In this document: positions 1 to 8,281 of the stretch, one piece after another
Layout of the letters: the number at the start of each line of letters is the position of its first letter
Numbering within the stretch: the stretch's first letter is position 1
From: G963668605 sp963668605
Lineage (GTDB): Bacteria; Acidobacteriota; Terriglobia; Bryobacterales; Bryobacteraceae
Direction: 5' to 3'
Assembly: GCA_963668605.1 (NCBI GenBank)
Contig: OY764903.1
Span: forward strand, 6,200,001-6,264,000
Length of the DNA: 64,000 bases
Position numbers and translations under genes: made by a program
The notes under the pieces: model-generated
What the model was told of the DNA's origin: nothing
The model's input: the letters and a program-made list of their open reading frames with translations, nothing else
Database searches by the model: none

Positions 1-542
1 CGCACATCCTCGGAGAGCGGTTCGTTGACGCCTCCGGGTACGGTCCAGGATGGATGAACGCGTTCCTTCGCGAGGCGCTCGATCACCTGCTGCCCGAACT
101 TGCGCAAGGCGATTCCGTCGCGTGCGATTTCAGGATGTTTCTCCAGAATCCCGAGCACGTTGCGCTGCGCCGGATCCGAGTCCATTCCGAGCAACAAATC
201 CGGCGCGGAGAGATGGAAGAAGCTCAGCGCGTGGGATTGCACGAACTGGCCGCAGTGCAGCAGTTCGCGCAATTTTGCCGCGGCTTCCGGAATTTGCACG
301 GCCATGATGGCGTCGCAGGCTTTGACCGACGCCAGCAGATGGCTGATCGGACAGATGCCACAGATTCGCGCGGTGATTGAGGGCATCTCATAGTACGGCC
401 GGCCCTCGGTGAATTTCTCGAAACCGCGCACCTGTGTCACGTGAAAGTGCGTGTCGGCCACTTTGCCTTCCGGATTCAGGCGAATCGTGATTTTCGCGTG
501 TCCTTCAATACGGGTGACGGGATTGATAGTGATTGTTTTCAT
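1..542 (-). CDS. hoxH: [NiFe] hydrogenase large subunit HoxH, 3' end outside window
   Basis: Catalytic large subunit of a cytoplasmic [NiFe] hydrogenase, which splits or forms H2 at a Ni-Fe site. Only the first 180 codons are visible. The N-terminus MKTITINPVTRIEGH is the usual start of the family, and RICGICPISH carries the first nickel-binding Cys pair (C61, C64). The second Cys pair near the C-terminus lies beyond the window. The ATG sits 15 bases after the hoxY stop, behind a GAGGAAAAC ribosome binding site, so it is the last visible gene of the hoxEFUYH operon. The gene order marks it as the bidirectional NAD(P)-linked type (group 3d-like); that subgroup is inferred from context. Confidence 0.93.
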   Translation of the reverse strand, partial: MKTITINPVTRIEGHAKITIRLNPEGKVADTHFHVTQVRGFEKFTEGRPYYEMPSITARICGICPISHLLASVKACDAIMAVQIPEAAAKLRELLHCGQFVQSHALSFFHLSAPDLLLGMDSDPAQRNVLGILEKHPEIARDGIALRKFGQQVIERLAKERVHPSWTVPGGVNEPLSEDV

Positions 543-557
543 CTTGTTTTCCTCGCG

Positions 558-1088
558 TCAGCCGAACTTCACTTTCGAGCCCAGTTCCGGCTTGCGTCCT
601 TCAAGTAGTTCCAGCACCACGAACGCGATGGCGTCCGCTTTCGGCGGGCAGCCCGGCACGTGCAGATCCACCTTGACGGCCTCATGCACCGGGATGGCAT
701 GCTTGAGCAGCGCAGGCACGCCTTCGGTGGGTACGCAGGCCTGCGCCTGCACGCCTTCCGCGTAAATGGAATGCAGCAATTTTTTCACTGGAATCGAGTT
801 GCGCATCGCAGGCACATTGCTGGTCACCGCGCAATCGCCCAGCGCGACGATCATCTTGCTGCGGCTGCGAATCAACTGGATCAGCTTCAGGTCAGACTGG
901 CTGCTGACCGCGCCCTCCACCAACGTCACGTCGACGCCTTCGGGAAACTCCTGCGCATCGACGAGCGGCCCATACACCAGATCCACTTTCTTTGCGACCA
1001 CAACCAACGCTTCGTCGATGTCGAGCAGCGACATATGGCAGCCGGCACAACCGTCGAGCCACACCGTAGCGAGTTTGATCTTGCTCAT
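558..1088 (-). CDS. hoxY: [NiFe] hydrogenase small subunit HoxY
   Basis: Small electron-transfer subunit that carries the [4Fe-4S] cluster next to the Ni-Fe site of HoxH. The protein is 176 residues, the short form without a signal peptide or extra ferredoxin domain, as in soluble bidirectional hydrogenases. Visible cluster ligands are in LDGCAGCHMS (C14, C17), LGDCAV and VPGCPPKADA. An upstream in-frame extension exists, but MSKIKLATVW is the family-like start: its ATG overlaps the hoxU stop as ATGA, which indicates translational coupling. The protein works as a heterodimer with HoxH and receives electrons through HoxU. Confidence 0.93.
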   Translation of the reverse strand: MSKIKLATVWLDGCAGCHMSLLDIDEALVVVAKKVDLVYGPLVDAQEFPEGVDVTLVEGAVSSQSDLKLIQLIRSRSKMIVALGDCAVTSNVPAMRNSIPVKKLLHSIYAEGVQAQACVPTEGVPALLKHAIPVHEAVKVDLHVPGCPPKADAIAFVVLELLEGRKPELGSKVKFG

Positions 1089-1795
1089 TGGCGGCCTCCT
1101 CTTTCCGACATCAGCCGGCTGACCCGGTCGTTGTGCTTGACCATCTCCTCCACAGCGAAGCCTTTCTCGGCGAGCGCGCCCGTGGGACACACATTCACGC
1201 ACTTCCCGCAACTGGTGCAGTTTTGCGATTCGCCCCAAGGCTGGTTCAATTCCGAAATCAGGCGCGAGCCGACGCCGCGCGCTCCGATCTCAAACACACG
1301 TGCGCCCTCTACCTCGTCGCAGACCCGCACGCAGCGCGTGCACAGGATGCAGCGGTTGTGGTCAAGCACGAAGCGGCCGTGCGAGGTGTCGATCGGCCAG
1401 CGTGGATAGCTATAGGTGAAGCGCACGTTCGTCACACCGAACTTCTGCGCGAGTCCCTGCAATTCGCAGTTGCCGTTTGAGACGCACACCGCGCAAACAT
1501 GATTGCGCTCTGCGAAGAGCAGTTCGAGAGCGATGCGGCGGTACGTCTGGAGCTTCTGCGAGTTCGTGTTGACGGACATGCCGTCCTGCACCGGCGTTGT
1601 GCAGGCCGGCAGCAGACGGTTGATGCCGGCGACTTCGACTATGCACAGGCGGCAGGCGCCGACCGCGCTGAGTCCCTCCATGTAGCACAAAGCCGGGATA
1701 TATTTGCTGTTGGCGCGCGCCGCTTCGAGAATGCTCTGACCCTCCGTCGCGCTGACGTACTCTCCGTCTATTCGTATGGAAATTTTCTGAGGCAC
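1085..1795 (-). CDS. hoxU: Bidirectional hydrogenase diaphorase subunit HoxU
   Basis: Iron-sulfur subunit that wires the hydrogenase module to the diaphorase, homologous to the N-terminal part of complex I NuoG. At 236 residues it contains, in order, a plant-type [2Fe-2S] ferredoxin domain (ALCYMEG, ACRLCIVE, then a fourth Cys), a His/Cys cluster segment (HVCAVCVSNGNC) and two [4Fe-4S] motifs (CILCTRCVRVC; CTSCGKCVNVCP). The length and order match HoxU rather than full-length NuoG. It lies 13 bases downstream of the hoxF stop and overlaps hoxY by 4 bases. The electrons it relays pass between the flavin of HoxF and HoxY. Confidence 0.92.
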   Translation of the reverse strand: MPQKISIRIDGEYVSATEGQSILEAARANSKYIPALCYMEGLSAVGACRLCIVEVAGINRLLPACTTPVQDGMSVNTNSQKLQTYRRIALELLFAERNHVCAVCVSNGNCELQGLAQKFGVTNVRFTYSYPRWPIDTSHGRFVLDHNRCILCTRCVRVCDEVEGARVFEIGARGVGSRLISELNQPWGESQNCTSCGKCVNVCPTGALAEKGFAVEEMVKHNDRVSRLMSERGGRQ

Positions 1796-1808
1796 GGCAA
1801 TCGCTCCT

Positions 1809-4800
1809 TTATAAATGGTCCCCGTTCCGGATGTCGCAGCGCAGGCAGCGTCCGGTCTCTTCCATCGCCTCCACCGCGCTGAGGCCGACGGTCGATTCCT
1901 GGAATGTCAGAACTCGCAACTCGGGCGAGATCTCAGTCACGGCGTGACGCCGCGCCTGGCTGTGATGCGACGCCGTCGTGTTGTCGATCTCAAAGGCGGG
2001 GAGCATCTGATCGAAGCGGTTGGCTCCCATCAGCGCCGCGTCGATATTGCGTGCGGCTTTCTTTCCGTAGCCCATGGCGTTGGAAACGTTCGAGGCGCCA
2101 GTAATCAGATCGCCTCCGGCATAGAAATTGGCGCGGCTGGTTTCGAGAGTAAAGCGGTCCACTTCGATGGTGCCGTTCTCTTTAATCGTGAGACCGGAGG
2201 CGCGCGCGAAGTCCATGTCCACCGTCTCGCCGACGGCCAGAATCACGGTGTCGCATTCCACGCGCACAATCTCATCGGTGGGAACCGGACGGCGGCGGCC
2301 CGAGGAATCGAACGCGCCGAGTTTCGTCTTGACGACTTCGATGGCCTGTACACCACCCTGTGCGTTGCCGATGATGCGATGCGGCGTTGCCAGGAAGACG
2401 AAGTTCGCTCCCTCTGCTTCCGCGGCTTCGGTCTCCTCGACTATAGCGGGCATGTCCTTACGCTCGCGCCGGTAGATGATGGTGACGTCGGCTCCCCGGC
2501 GCAGCGCTGTGCGGGCCGAGTCGATAGCGGCGTTGCCGCCTCCGATTACGACGACTTTCTTTCCCAACGCTACGCTCTCCTGTTTCGAGATGGCTTCCAG
2601 GAACAATAGCGCTGGCATCACGCCTTTCAGTTCGGTGCCGGGCAGATAGACCCAGGCCTCCTTCCACGTGCCGATGGAGAGAAATACGACGTCGTTCGAC
2701 GCGGCCAGATCGTTGAGCGAGATATCGAAGCCCGCGCGAGTGTTGAAGACGAACTTTACGCCCACGCGGCGGATCACTTCGAGTTCCTTGTCGATTATGG
2801 AGTTGGGCAAGCGGTATTCCGGCAACGCGTAGCGCAGCATTCCGCCTGCGTCCGGATTCGATTCATATACGGTGACATCGTGGCCCAGCATCGTGAGATA
2901 GAACGCGCAGGAGAGGCCCGTCGGCCCCGCGCCGACGACGGCCGCCTTCTTGCCCGTGGGCGGAAGGCGGTGGGCCGCGATGCGCTCTATCATCGCGTCA
3001 AACCGGTCCGAGGCGAAAATCGTATCGGCGATGAAGCGGTGAACTTCCCGCATGTTCACGGATTCGTCGATGCCAGCGCGGCGGCAGCGGTTGTCGCAGG
3101 GGTGCTGGCAGACGCGGCCTGTCGAAGCTGGCAGCGGGTTGTCCATAAAGACGGAGACAAACGCATCTTCCAGGCGATCCTCTTTATAGAGTTGCAGGAA
3201 GCGCGGAATGTTCATGTGCAACGGGCAACTGTTCTCGCACGGCGAGACGGCCAGGTCCTCGCAGACTCCGGCGCGGCAGCGTTTCGCGCGAATGTGATCC
3301 TCGAACTCGTGCCGGAAGTGCCGCATGGTGGTCAGCACTGGGTTCGGCGCGGTCTGTCCCAATCCGCAAAGCGCCGTATCGCGGATCATGCGCCCCAGTT
3401 CGTCGAGCATGTTGAGGTCGCTCAGCGAAGCCTTGCCGTAGGTGAAGTTGTTGAGAATCTGCAGCGCTTTGTCGAGGCCCACGCGGCACGGCACGCACTT
3501 GCCGCACGATTCCGAATGGGTGAACTCGATGAAGTAACGCGCGACATCCACCATGCAATTGTCTTCGTCCATCACGACCATGCCGCCCGATCCCATGATC
3601 GAACCGAGTTGCGCGAGCGTCTCATAGTCGACCGGCGTATCGAACATTTCCTGCGGAATGCAGCCGCCCGATGGTCCGCCGGTTTGCACAGACTTGATTG
3701 CGCGGCCGCTGCCCGCTCCGCCGCCGATGTCGTAGACAAAAGTCGTCAACGGCGTACCCAGCGGCATCTCGACGAGCCCCGTGTTGCAGATCTTGCCGAC
3801 GAGGGAAAACACTTTGGTGCCGGCGCTCTTCGTGGAGCCTGTTTCGGTAAACCACGCCGCGCCCTTCGTGACGATGGGTGCGATGTTGTACCAGGTCTCG
3901 ACGTTGTTGATGTTCGTCGGCTTGCCCCACAGTCCCTTCTGTGCCGGGAATGGCGGGCGTGGGGTGGGCCGGCCAGCCTTGCCTTCAAGCGAACGAATCA
4001 GTGCGGTCTCTTCGCCACAGACGAATGCGCCCGCTCCTTCCACGATGTTGATATTGAAATTGAAGCCCCGGCCCAGAATATTGTCGCCCAGCAGACCATA
4101 CTGTTTAGCCTGCTCCACGGCCTTCTCGAGCCTGTGTACCGCAAGCGGGTATTCGGCCCGGATATAAATAATGCCTTCCGTCGCGCCCGTGACATAGCCA
4201 CCGATGAGCATGCCTTCGAGCAATGAGTGCGGATCGCTCTCGATTTCATTGCGGTTCATGTAGGCGCCGGGATCGCCCTCATCCGCATTGCAGATCAGGT
4301 ACTTCTGGTCCGATTTCGCTTTGCGCAGAAACTCCCACTTGATGCCGGTCTGGTAGCCCGCGCCGCCACGGCCGCGCAACTTCGCGGCTTTGATCTGCTC
4401 GATAACGGCCTCGGGGTGGCCATCGATGAGCACCTTGTAAAGCGACTGGTAGCAGCCCACGGCCAGCGCCTCTTCGATGTCCTCCGGCGCGATCAGGCCG
4501 CAGTTGCGCAGCACGATCTTTTTCTGTCCTTTGAAGAACGCGATGTCTTTCCACAGCGGGATCTCCGGAAAGCCGGAACCGTACTTGATGTGCGCCGTAA
4601 TGTGATCCCAATCCTCGATTTTGCAGAGCGCGAGACTGGGATCGATCTTGCCTTCGGCCACGCTGTCGAGGATGTAATCGACCGCGTTCTGCTGCACCTT
4701 GTGCAGGATCACCAGAGGCTTTCCGGGTATCCACACATTGACCAGCGGCTCTTCCGCGCAGAAGCCGAAACAACCGGCGCGAGCCAGATGGATGCCCAGG

Positions 4801-4967
4801 CCGTGCCGGTCGATTGCCGACGAGAAGGCGTGATAGACGCCCTCCGCGCCATTGCCCGAACCGCACGTGCCCATACCGATGGCGATGCGCGGCGCAGGCG
4901 GCAACAGCTTGGCGAGACCGGCTTCGCGGGCTTCGTTGAATGTGCTGATGTCTAGAATCCGGCTCAT
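1809..4967 (-). CDS. hoxF: HoxF diaphorase fused to GltD/NfnB-like NADPH oxidoreductase
   Basis: Flavoprotein subunit of the hydrogenase, unusually long at 1052 residues. The N-terminal part (about 1-560) is HoxF/NuoF: a thioredoxin-like [2Fe-2S] region (GTCGSGNG, CFGFCAEE), the NADH/FMN site RGRGGAGYQTG, the GAGAFVCGEE motif and the SCGKCVPCRVG [4Fe-4S] motif. From about residue 575 it continues as a GltD/NfnB-type module: a Cys-rich segment (ENSCPLHMNIP, RVCQHPCDNRC), an FAD fold (VVGAGPTGLS, about 675) and a second dinucleotide fold (VVIGGGNAAIDSA, about 805) followed by YRRERKDMPA, the Arg-rich NADPH signature of GltD. The frame is open throughout, so this is a real fusion. It would let one chain handle both NADH and NADPH. 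Its stop overlaps nothing; its start overlaps the hoxE stop by 4 bases. Confidence 0.92.
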   Translation of the reverse strand: MSRILDISTFNEAREAGLAKLLPPAPRIAIGMGTCGSGNGAEGVYHAFSSAIDRHGLGIHLARAGCFGFCAEEPLVNVWIPGKPLVILHKVQQNAVDYILDSVAEGKIDPSLALCKIEDWDHITAHIKYGSGFPEIPLWKDIAFFKGQKKIVLRNCGLIAPEDIEEALAVGCYQSLYKVLIDGHPEAVIEQIKAAKLRGRGGAGYQTGIKWEFLRKAKSDQKYLICNADEGDPGAYMNRNEIESDPHSLLEGMLIGGYVTGATEGIIYIRAEYPLAVHRLEKAVEQAKQYGLLGDNILGRGFNFNINIVEGAGAFVCGEETALIRSLEGKAGRPTPRPPFPAQKGLWGKPTNINNVETWYNIAPIVTKGAAWFTETGSTKSAGTKVFSLVGKICNTGLVEMPLGTPLTTFVYDIGGGAGSGRAIKSVQTGGPSGGCIPQEMFDTPVDYETLAQLGSIMGSGGMVVMDEDNCMVDVARYFIEFTHSESCGKCVPCRVGLDKALQILNNFTYGKASLSDLNMLDELGRMIRDTALCGLGQTAPNPVLTTMRHFRHEFEDHIRAKRCRAGVCEDLAVSPCENSCPLHMNIPRFLQLYKEDRLEDAFVSVFMDNPLPASTGRVCQHPCDNRCRRAGIDESVNMREVHRFIADTIFASDRFDAMIERIAAHRLPPTGKKAAVVGAGPTGLSCAFYLTMLGHDVTVYESNPDAGGMLRYALPEYRLPNSIIDKELEVIRRVGVKFVFNTRAGFDISLNDLAASNDVVFLSIGTWKEAWVYLPGTELKGVMPALLFLEAISKQESVALGKKVVVIGGGNAAIDSARTALRRGADVTIIYRRERKDMPAIVEETEAAEAEGANFVFLATPHRIIGNAQGGVQAIEVVKTKLGAFDSSGRRRPVPTDEIVRVECDTVILAVGETVDMDFARASGLTIKENGTIEVDRFTLETSRANFYAGGDLITGASNVSNAMGYGKKAARNIDAALMGANRFDQMLPAFEIDNTTASHHSQARRHAVTEISPELRVLTFQESTVGLSAVEAMEETGRCLRCDIRNGDHL

Positions 4968-5503
4968 TTCTTTTTCTCCCGGTTGAGCGCGGCGATCTCA
5001 CGTTGCAGGCCGTGCTCATTGACGTGTCCTAGAATCGCGTGGTTCACTTCCACCACTGGCGCGAGCGCGCATTGGCCAAAGCACGCGACCGTGCGTAAAG
5101 TGAACTTGCGATCCGGTGTGGTCAGCGAGAGTTTATCCGCGCCGCCTTCTTCGCCGGTCTCGGTTATGCCGATCTCCAGCTTCAAGCGCTGCAGGAGATT
5201 CCGGGAACCACGCGTGTGGCACGCTGTGCCACGGCAGATGCAGATTGTGTTCTTGCCCTGCGGCTCCAGGTTGAACAACGCATAGAATGTCGCGACGCTG
5301 TAGACACGGGCGCGCGGCGTATTTGTCTTGATGGCGATGTATTCGAGCACCTCCATGGGGAGGTATTTATGCGGATGATGTTCCTGGACTTCTTCCAGGA
5401 TGCTGAGTAGCCTTCCTGCACGACCGTCGTGTTTGGCAATCACGCGGTCCACGAAGTCCTGGTCTTCCAGTTGCAGTTGAGCTTGCGCCAGTACCGGTTT
5501 CAT
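4964..5503 (-). CDS. hoxE: Bidirectional hydrogenase subunit HoxE (NuoE-like)
   Basis: First gene of the hydrogenase operon, 179 residues. It is a NuoE-type protein: an N-terminal helical part (residues 1-80) and a thioredoxin-like domain binding a [2Fe-2S] cluster through Cys in CICRGTACH and CFGQCA. In complex I and Hox enzymes this subunit sits beside the flavin subunit and is thought to relay electrons, possibly to or from ferredoxin or for bifurcation. The stop overlaps the ATG of hoxF (ATGA). The upstream 160 bases separate it from a divergent microcompartment gene, so the operon promoter should lie there. Confidence 0.92.
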   Translation of the reverse strand: MKPVLAQAQLQLEDQDFVDRVIAKHDGRAGRLLSILEEVQEHHPHKYLPMEVLEYIAIKTNTPRARVYSVATFYALFNLEPQGKNTICICRGTACHTRGSRNLLQRLKLEIGITETGEEGGADKLSLTTPDRKFTLRTVACFGQCALAPVVEVNHAILGHVNEHGLQREIAALNREKKK

Positions 5504-5663
5504 CGATGGATCCTTTCCTGACCGCTGAACAAAGAGTAATCATACCTGAAACACTTCTTTGATGTCGCGTGAGTTGCCAGAGGTTTCGTGCCCGCGATCG
5601 AGGGGCTTCCGCAGGGGAATTGTGATAGGGTGGAAGTTCAATACCAGCCCGTAGGAGACGACG
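5504..5663. promoter_or_regulatory. Divergent promoter region, hox operon / BMC pair
   Basis: 160 non-coding bases between the start codons of hoxE (minus) and the shell protein gene (plus). Both operons must be transcribed outward from here. A ribosome binding site TAGGAG lies about 10 bases before the shell protein ATG. I see no clear consensus -35/-10 pair or strong inverted repeat, so the assignment rests on layout only. Confidence 0.5.
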
Positions 5664-5948
5664 ATGGATGCCCTGGGAATGATTGAGACCAAGGGACTCG
5701 TTGGCGCGATCGAGGCCGCCGACGCCATGGTAAAAACTGCTAACGTGCAACTCACCGGCAAGGAATTTATCGGTGCTGGCTACGTGTGCGTCACAGTTCG
5801 CGGTGATGTGGGAGCCGTCAAGGCCGCCACGGATGCAGGCGCCGCCGCCGCCCGCCGCGTCGGTGAACTCATCGCTGTGCACGTGATTCCGAACCCGCAC
5901 GAAGAAGTCGAAAAAGTGCTCCCCGGCGCGAAAAAAACGGACAAATAG
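5664..5948 (+). CDS. Bacterial microcompartment hexameric shell protein (BMC-H)
   Basis: A 94-residue single BMC domain protein of the PduA/EutM/CcmK type, whose hexamers tile the facets of protein organelles that confine toxic aldehydes. The family start MDALGMIETKGL and the body EAADAMVKTANV, GAGYVCVTVRGDVGAV and VIPNPHEEVEKVLP are all typical. It is followed after 15 bases by a CoA-acylating aldehyde dehydrogenase, the core enzyme of catabolic microcompartments. No pentamer (BMC-P) or trimer (BMC-T) gene is present here; those would have to be encoded elsewhere. Confidence in the domain is high, but the encapsulated pathway is unknown. Confidence 0.95.
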   Translation: MDALGMIETKGLVGAIEAADAMVKTANVQLTGKEFIGAGYVCVTVRGDVGAVKAATDAGAAAARRVGELIAVHVIPNPHEEVEKVLPGAKKTDK

Positions 5949-5963
5949 CACGGCGCTTCGGAC

Positions 5964-7763
5964 ATGCTGCACGACAACGACCTTCTCTCGATTCAGGAAG
6001 TCCGCGCCAAGGTCGACAAAGCCCACGCGGCGCAGAAGATCTTTGCCACTTTTTCGCAAGAGCAGGTAGACGCCGTTGTAGAGGCCATGGCGGCCGCGGG
6101 CCGTGCGCATGCACGCGAACTCGCCGAACTGGCCGTCGAAGAAACGCGCTACGGCAACGTCCCCGATAAGATCGCCAAGAATCTGCTCTGCGCCGAACAC
6201 CTGCCCAACCAGATCCGGCACATGCGAACCGTGGGCGTGTTGCGCGAACTGGCCGAAGAGAAAATTATCGAGATCGGCGTTCCCGCCGGCGTGGTTGCGG
6301 CGGTGACGCCGACTACCAATCCCACCTCTACTGCGATCTTCAAAGCGATCATTTCGCTGAAGGGCGCCAACGCCATCGTGATCAGTCCGCATCCGCGCGC
6401 GAAGCGCTGCACCGCGCAGACAGCGGAGGTGCTGCATAAAGCCGCGGTGGCGGCAGGCGCTCCCGAGGGCATCATCCAGTGCATCAACGTCTCCACAATG
6501 GAAGGCACGCAGGCGCTGATGAGCCACAGAAAGACCGGCGTGATCCTCGCGACGGGCGGAAGCGCAATGGTGCGTGCGGCCTATTCGAGCGGTAAACCGG
6601 CGTTCGGCGTTGGTCCGGGCAACGTGCCCGCGCTAGTCGATAGCTCGACGGACGTGGCTGCCGCCGTGCAGCAAATCGTCGCAGGCAAGTCGTTCGATTT
6701 TGGAACGGTGTGCAGTAGCGAGCAATCGATCGTCAGCTACCCGGAGATGCGTGGTGCGATCCTGGCGGAGCTCAAGAAGAACAACGCGCACCTCGCCAGC
6801 GAACAACAAAGCCAGGCGCTCGCGAAATTGTTGATTGCGCCGGGTGGCACAATCAACCCGTCATGCGTCGGCCAGTCTCCTCAAAGGATCGCGAAGATGG
6901 CCGGCTTCGAGGTGTCCGCGGAGACGTCGGTGATCGCGGTGGAAATCGAAGGTGTCGGCAAACTCCATCCGCTCTCCGCCGAGAAACTTTCGCCGGTCTT
7001 GTCGCTCCTGTTCGTAAAGGATTTCGCCGCCGCACTGGACGCCTGCGAAGAGATTCTGCATTTCGGCGGCCTCGGTCACACCAGCGTGATCTGGGCTAGC
7101 GACGAAGCAAAGGTGCGGCAGTTCGGCTTGCGCATGCCATCCATGCGCGTCCTGGTGAATACACCCGCGCCGCAAGGCTCCACGGGGCTCACCACCAGTT
7201 TGCTGCCGTCGATGACGCTCGGCTGCGGCGCCATCGCGGGCAACGTCACCGGCGACAACGTCGGTCCGCTGCATCTCATCAATATCAAGCGTGTGGCCTA
7301 TGTCACACGCCGCGTGGAGGACGTTTTACATATGCCCGATACCAGTTCCGAGAACAGGCCCGCCGGTCTCGACCGGGAAACCATCGTGGCGGCGGTCGAG
7401 AAGTATCTCGCGCAGCGGGGCCTCGCCACGCCCGCACGTCCGGCCGTATCGGAAGTCGCGGCTAACGTGGTGGATCGTTTTCTCGGTGAGCGTGGCGTCG
7501 CGAGCAAGCCGGTTGCGCCCCCGGCGGGCGGCGGGTGCGGCTGTTCCGGCCGTACTACAAGCGCGGCCTCCTGTGGCATACCCCAAGCCTCCGTCGATCC
7601 GGCGCCGCCCGCACAGAAGATCGCTGTCGTCGATTTTGTTGCCGAGGCCGACGTGCGCCTCGCGATCCAGCAAGGGAAGAAAATCCACATTGGGCCGAAA
7701 ACGATCGTGACACCCTCAGCCAGGGAAATGGCCGCGGGACATGACATACTCGTGATGGCATAG
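5964..7763 (+). CDS. CoA-acylating aldehyde dehydrogenase (PduP/EutE-like) with extended C-terminus
   Basis: Oxidises an aldehyde to its acyl-CoA with NAD+ inside a microcompartment. The first about 460 residues are the aldehyde dehydrogenase fold: VTPTTNPTST, FGVGPGNVPA for cofactor binding, and the catalytic Cys in GTVCSSEQS. At 599 residues it is longer than PduP or EutE. The extra C-terminus holds an amphipathic segment LDRETIVAAVEKYLAQRG, which looks like a shell-targeting peptide, a Cys/Gly-rich linker GGGCGCSG, and a final segment ending in VTPSAREMA, a short motif also seen at the ends of some other microcompartment proteins. It follows BMC-H by 15 bases. The aldehyde used cannot be told from sequence. 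Confidence 0.9.
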   Translation: MLHDNDLLSIQEVRAKVDKAHAAQKIFATFSQEQVDAVVEAMAAAGRAHARELAELAVEETRYGNVPDKIAKNLLCAEHLPNQIRHMRTVGVLRELAEEKIIEIGVPAGVVAAVTPTTNPTSTAIFKAIISLKGANAIVISPHPRAKRCTAQTAEVLHKAAVAAGAPEGIIQCINVSTMEGTQALMSHRKTGVILATGGSAMVRAAYSSGKPAFGVGPGNVPALVDSSTDVAAAVQQIVAGKSFDFGTVCSSEQSIVSYPEMRGAILAELKKNNAHLASEQQSQALAKLLIAPGGTINPSCVGQSPQRIAKMAGFEVSAETSVIAVEIEGVGKLHPLSAEKLSPVLSLLFVKDFAAALDACEEILHFGGLGHTSVIWASDEAKVRQFGLRMPSMRVLVNTPAPQGSTGLTTSLLPSMTLGCGAIAGNVTGDNVGPLHLINIKRVAYVTRRVEDVLHMPDTSSENRPAGLDRETIVAAVEKYLAQRGLATPARPAVSEVAANVVDRFLGERGVASKPVAPPAGGGCGCSGRTTSAASCGIPQASVDPAPPAQKIAVVDFVAEADVRLAIQQGKKIHIGPKTIVTPSAREMAAGHDILVMA

Positions 7764-7768
7764 CACTA

Positions 7769-8254
7769 ATGAGCCAGAACCTCGACACACTCCGCACAGA
7801 GATGCTCGACCATCTCGCCGCCGCCGGATTCCCGGTTTTCCACGGCGCGATGCGCCAGATTCCGGAACCGATCGAATGGGATGCCGTTCGGTCGCCCGAC
7901 TTTCGCGACTTCGTGAAATGTGCCCAAGTAGCGGGCGCCAAATTGATCGTCTTCCATGAGGAGGCGTTTTCGCGCCGCCAGGTGGAGGAGGCTATCGAAG
8001 ACCTCGACGTTGCCCGGCTAACCGAAGAGGAGTACCGCAATTACGGCCGCCGTCTCAAGGAATTGCGCGAGTACGAGGGCTTCATGTGCATGTTGGAACT
8101 CTCCTTCGATATGGAAGGACGAACCTATCTGTTCCATTTGCATACGGACTGGTTCGCCGAATTCCTGAACATCCGCGGCGAAGTGGACGATTCCTTTCCG
8201 GAGAACGATGACGAAAGCGACGATTCGATGGGTGGCTACTACTCCAAGAACTGA
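7769..8254 (+). CDS. Conserved hypothetical protein
   Basis: A 161-residue soluble acidic protein starting at an ATG 6 bases after the aldehyde dehydrogenase stop, so it is probably cotranscribed with the microcompartment pair. There is no signal peptide or membrane segment. The middle has a charged helix-rich stretch (EEAFSRRQVEEAIEDLDVARL), and the C-terminus ends in a run of acidic residues (DDSFPENDDESDDS). I do not recognise the family. The overall codon use matches the neighbouring genes, which supports it being a real coding region. Confidence 0.7.
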   Translation: MSQNLDTLRTEMLDHLAAAGFPVFHGAMRQIPEPIEWDAVRSPDFRDFVKCAQVAGAKLIVFHEEAFSRRQVEEAIEDLDVARLTEEEYRNYGRRLKELREYEGFMCMLELSFDMEGRTYLFHLHTDWFAEFLNIRGEVDDSFPENDDESDDSMGGYYSKN

Positions 8255-8281
8255 ATTTTGCGGGCGCGCGCAGCAGCAGTT

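Noticed and set aside
2880..4226. A 448-codon plus-strand open frame opposite hoxF
   Set aside because: It is the antisense shadow of the well-supported HoxF coding region; no motifs or ribosome binding site were seen.
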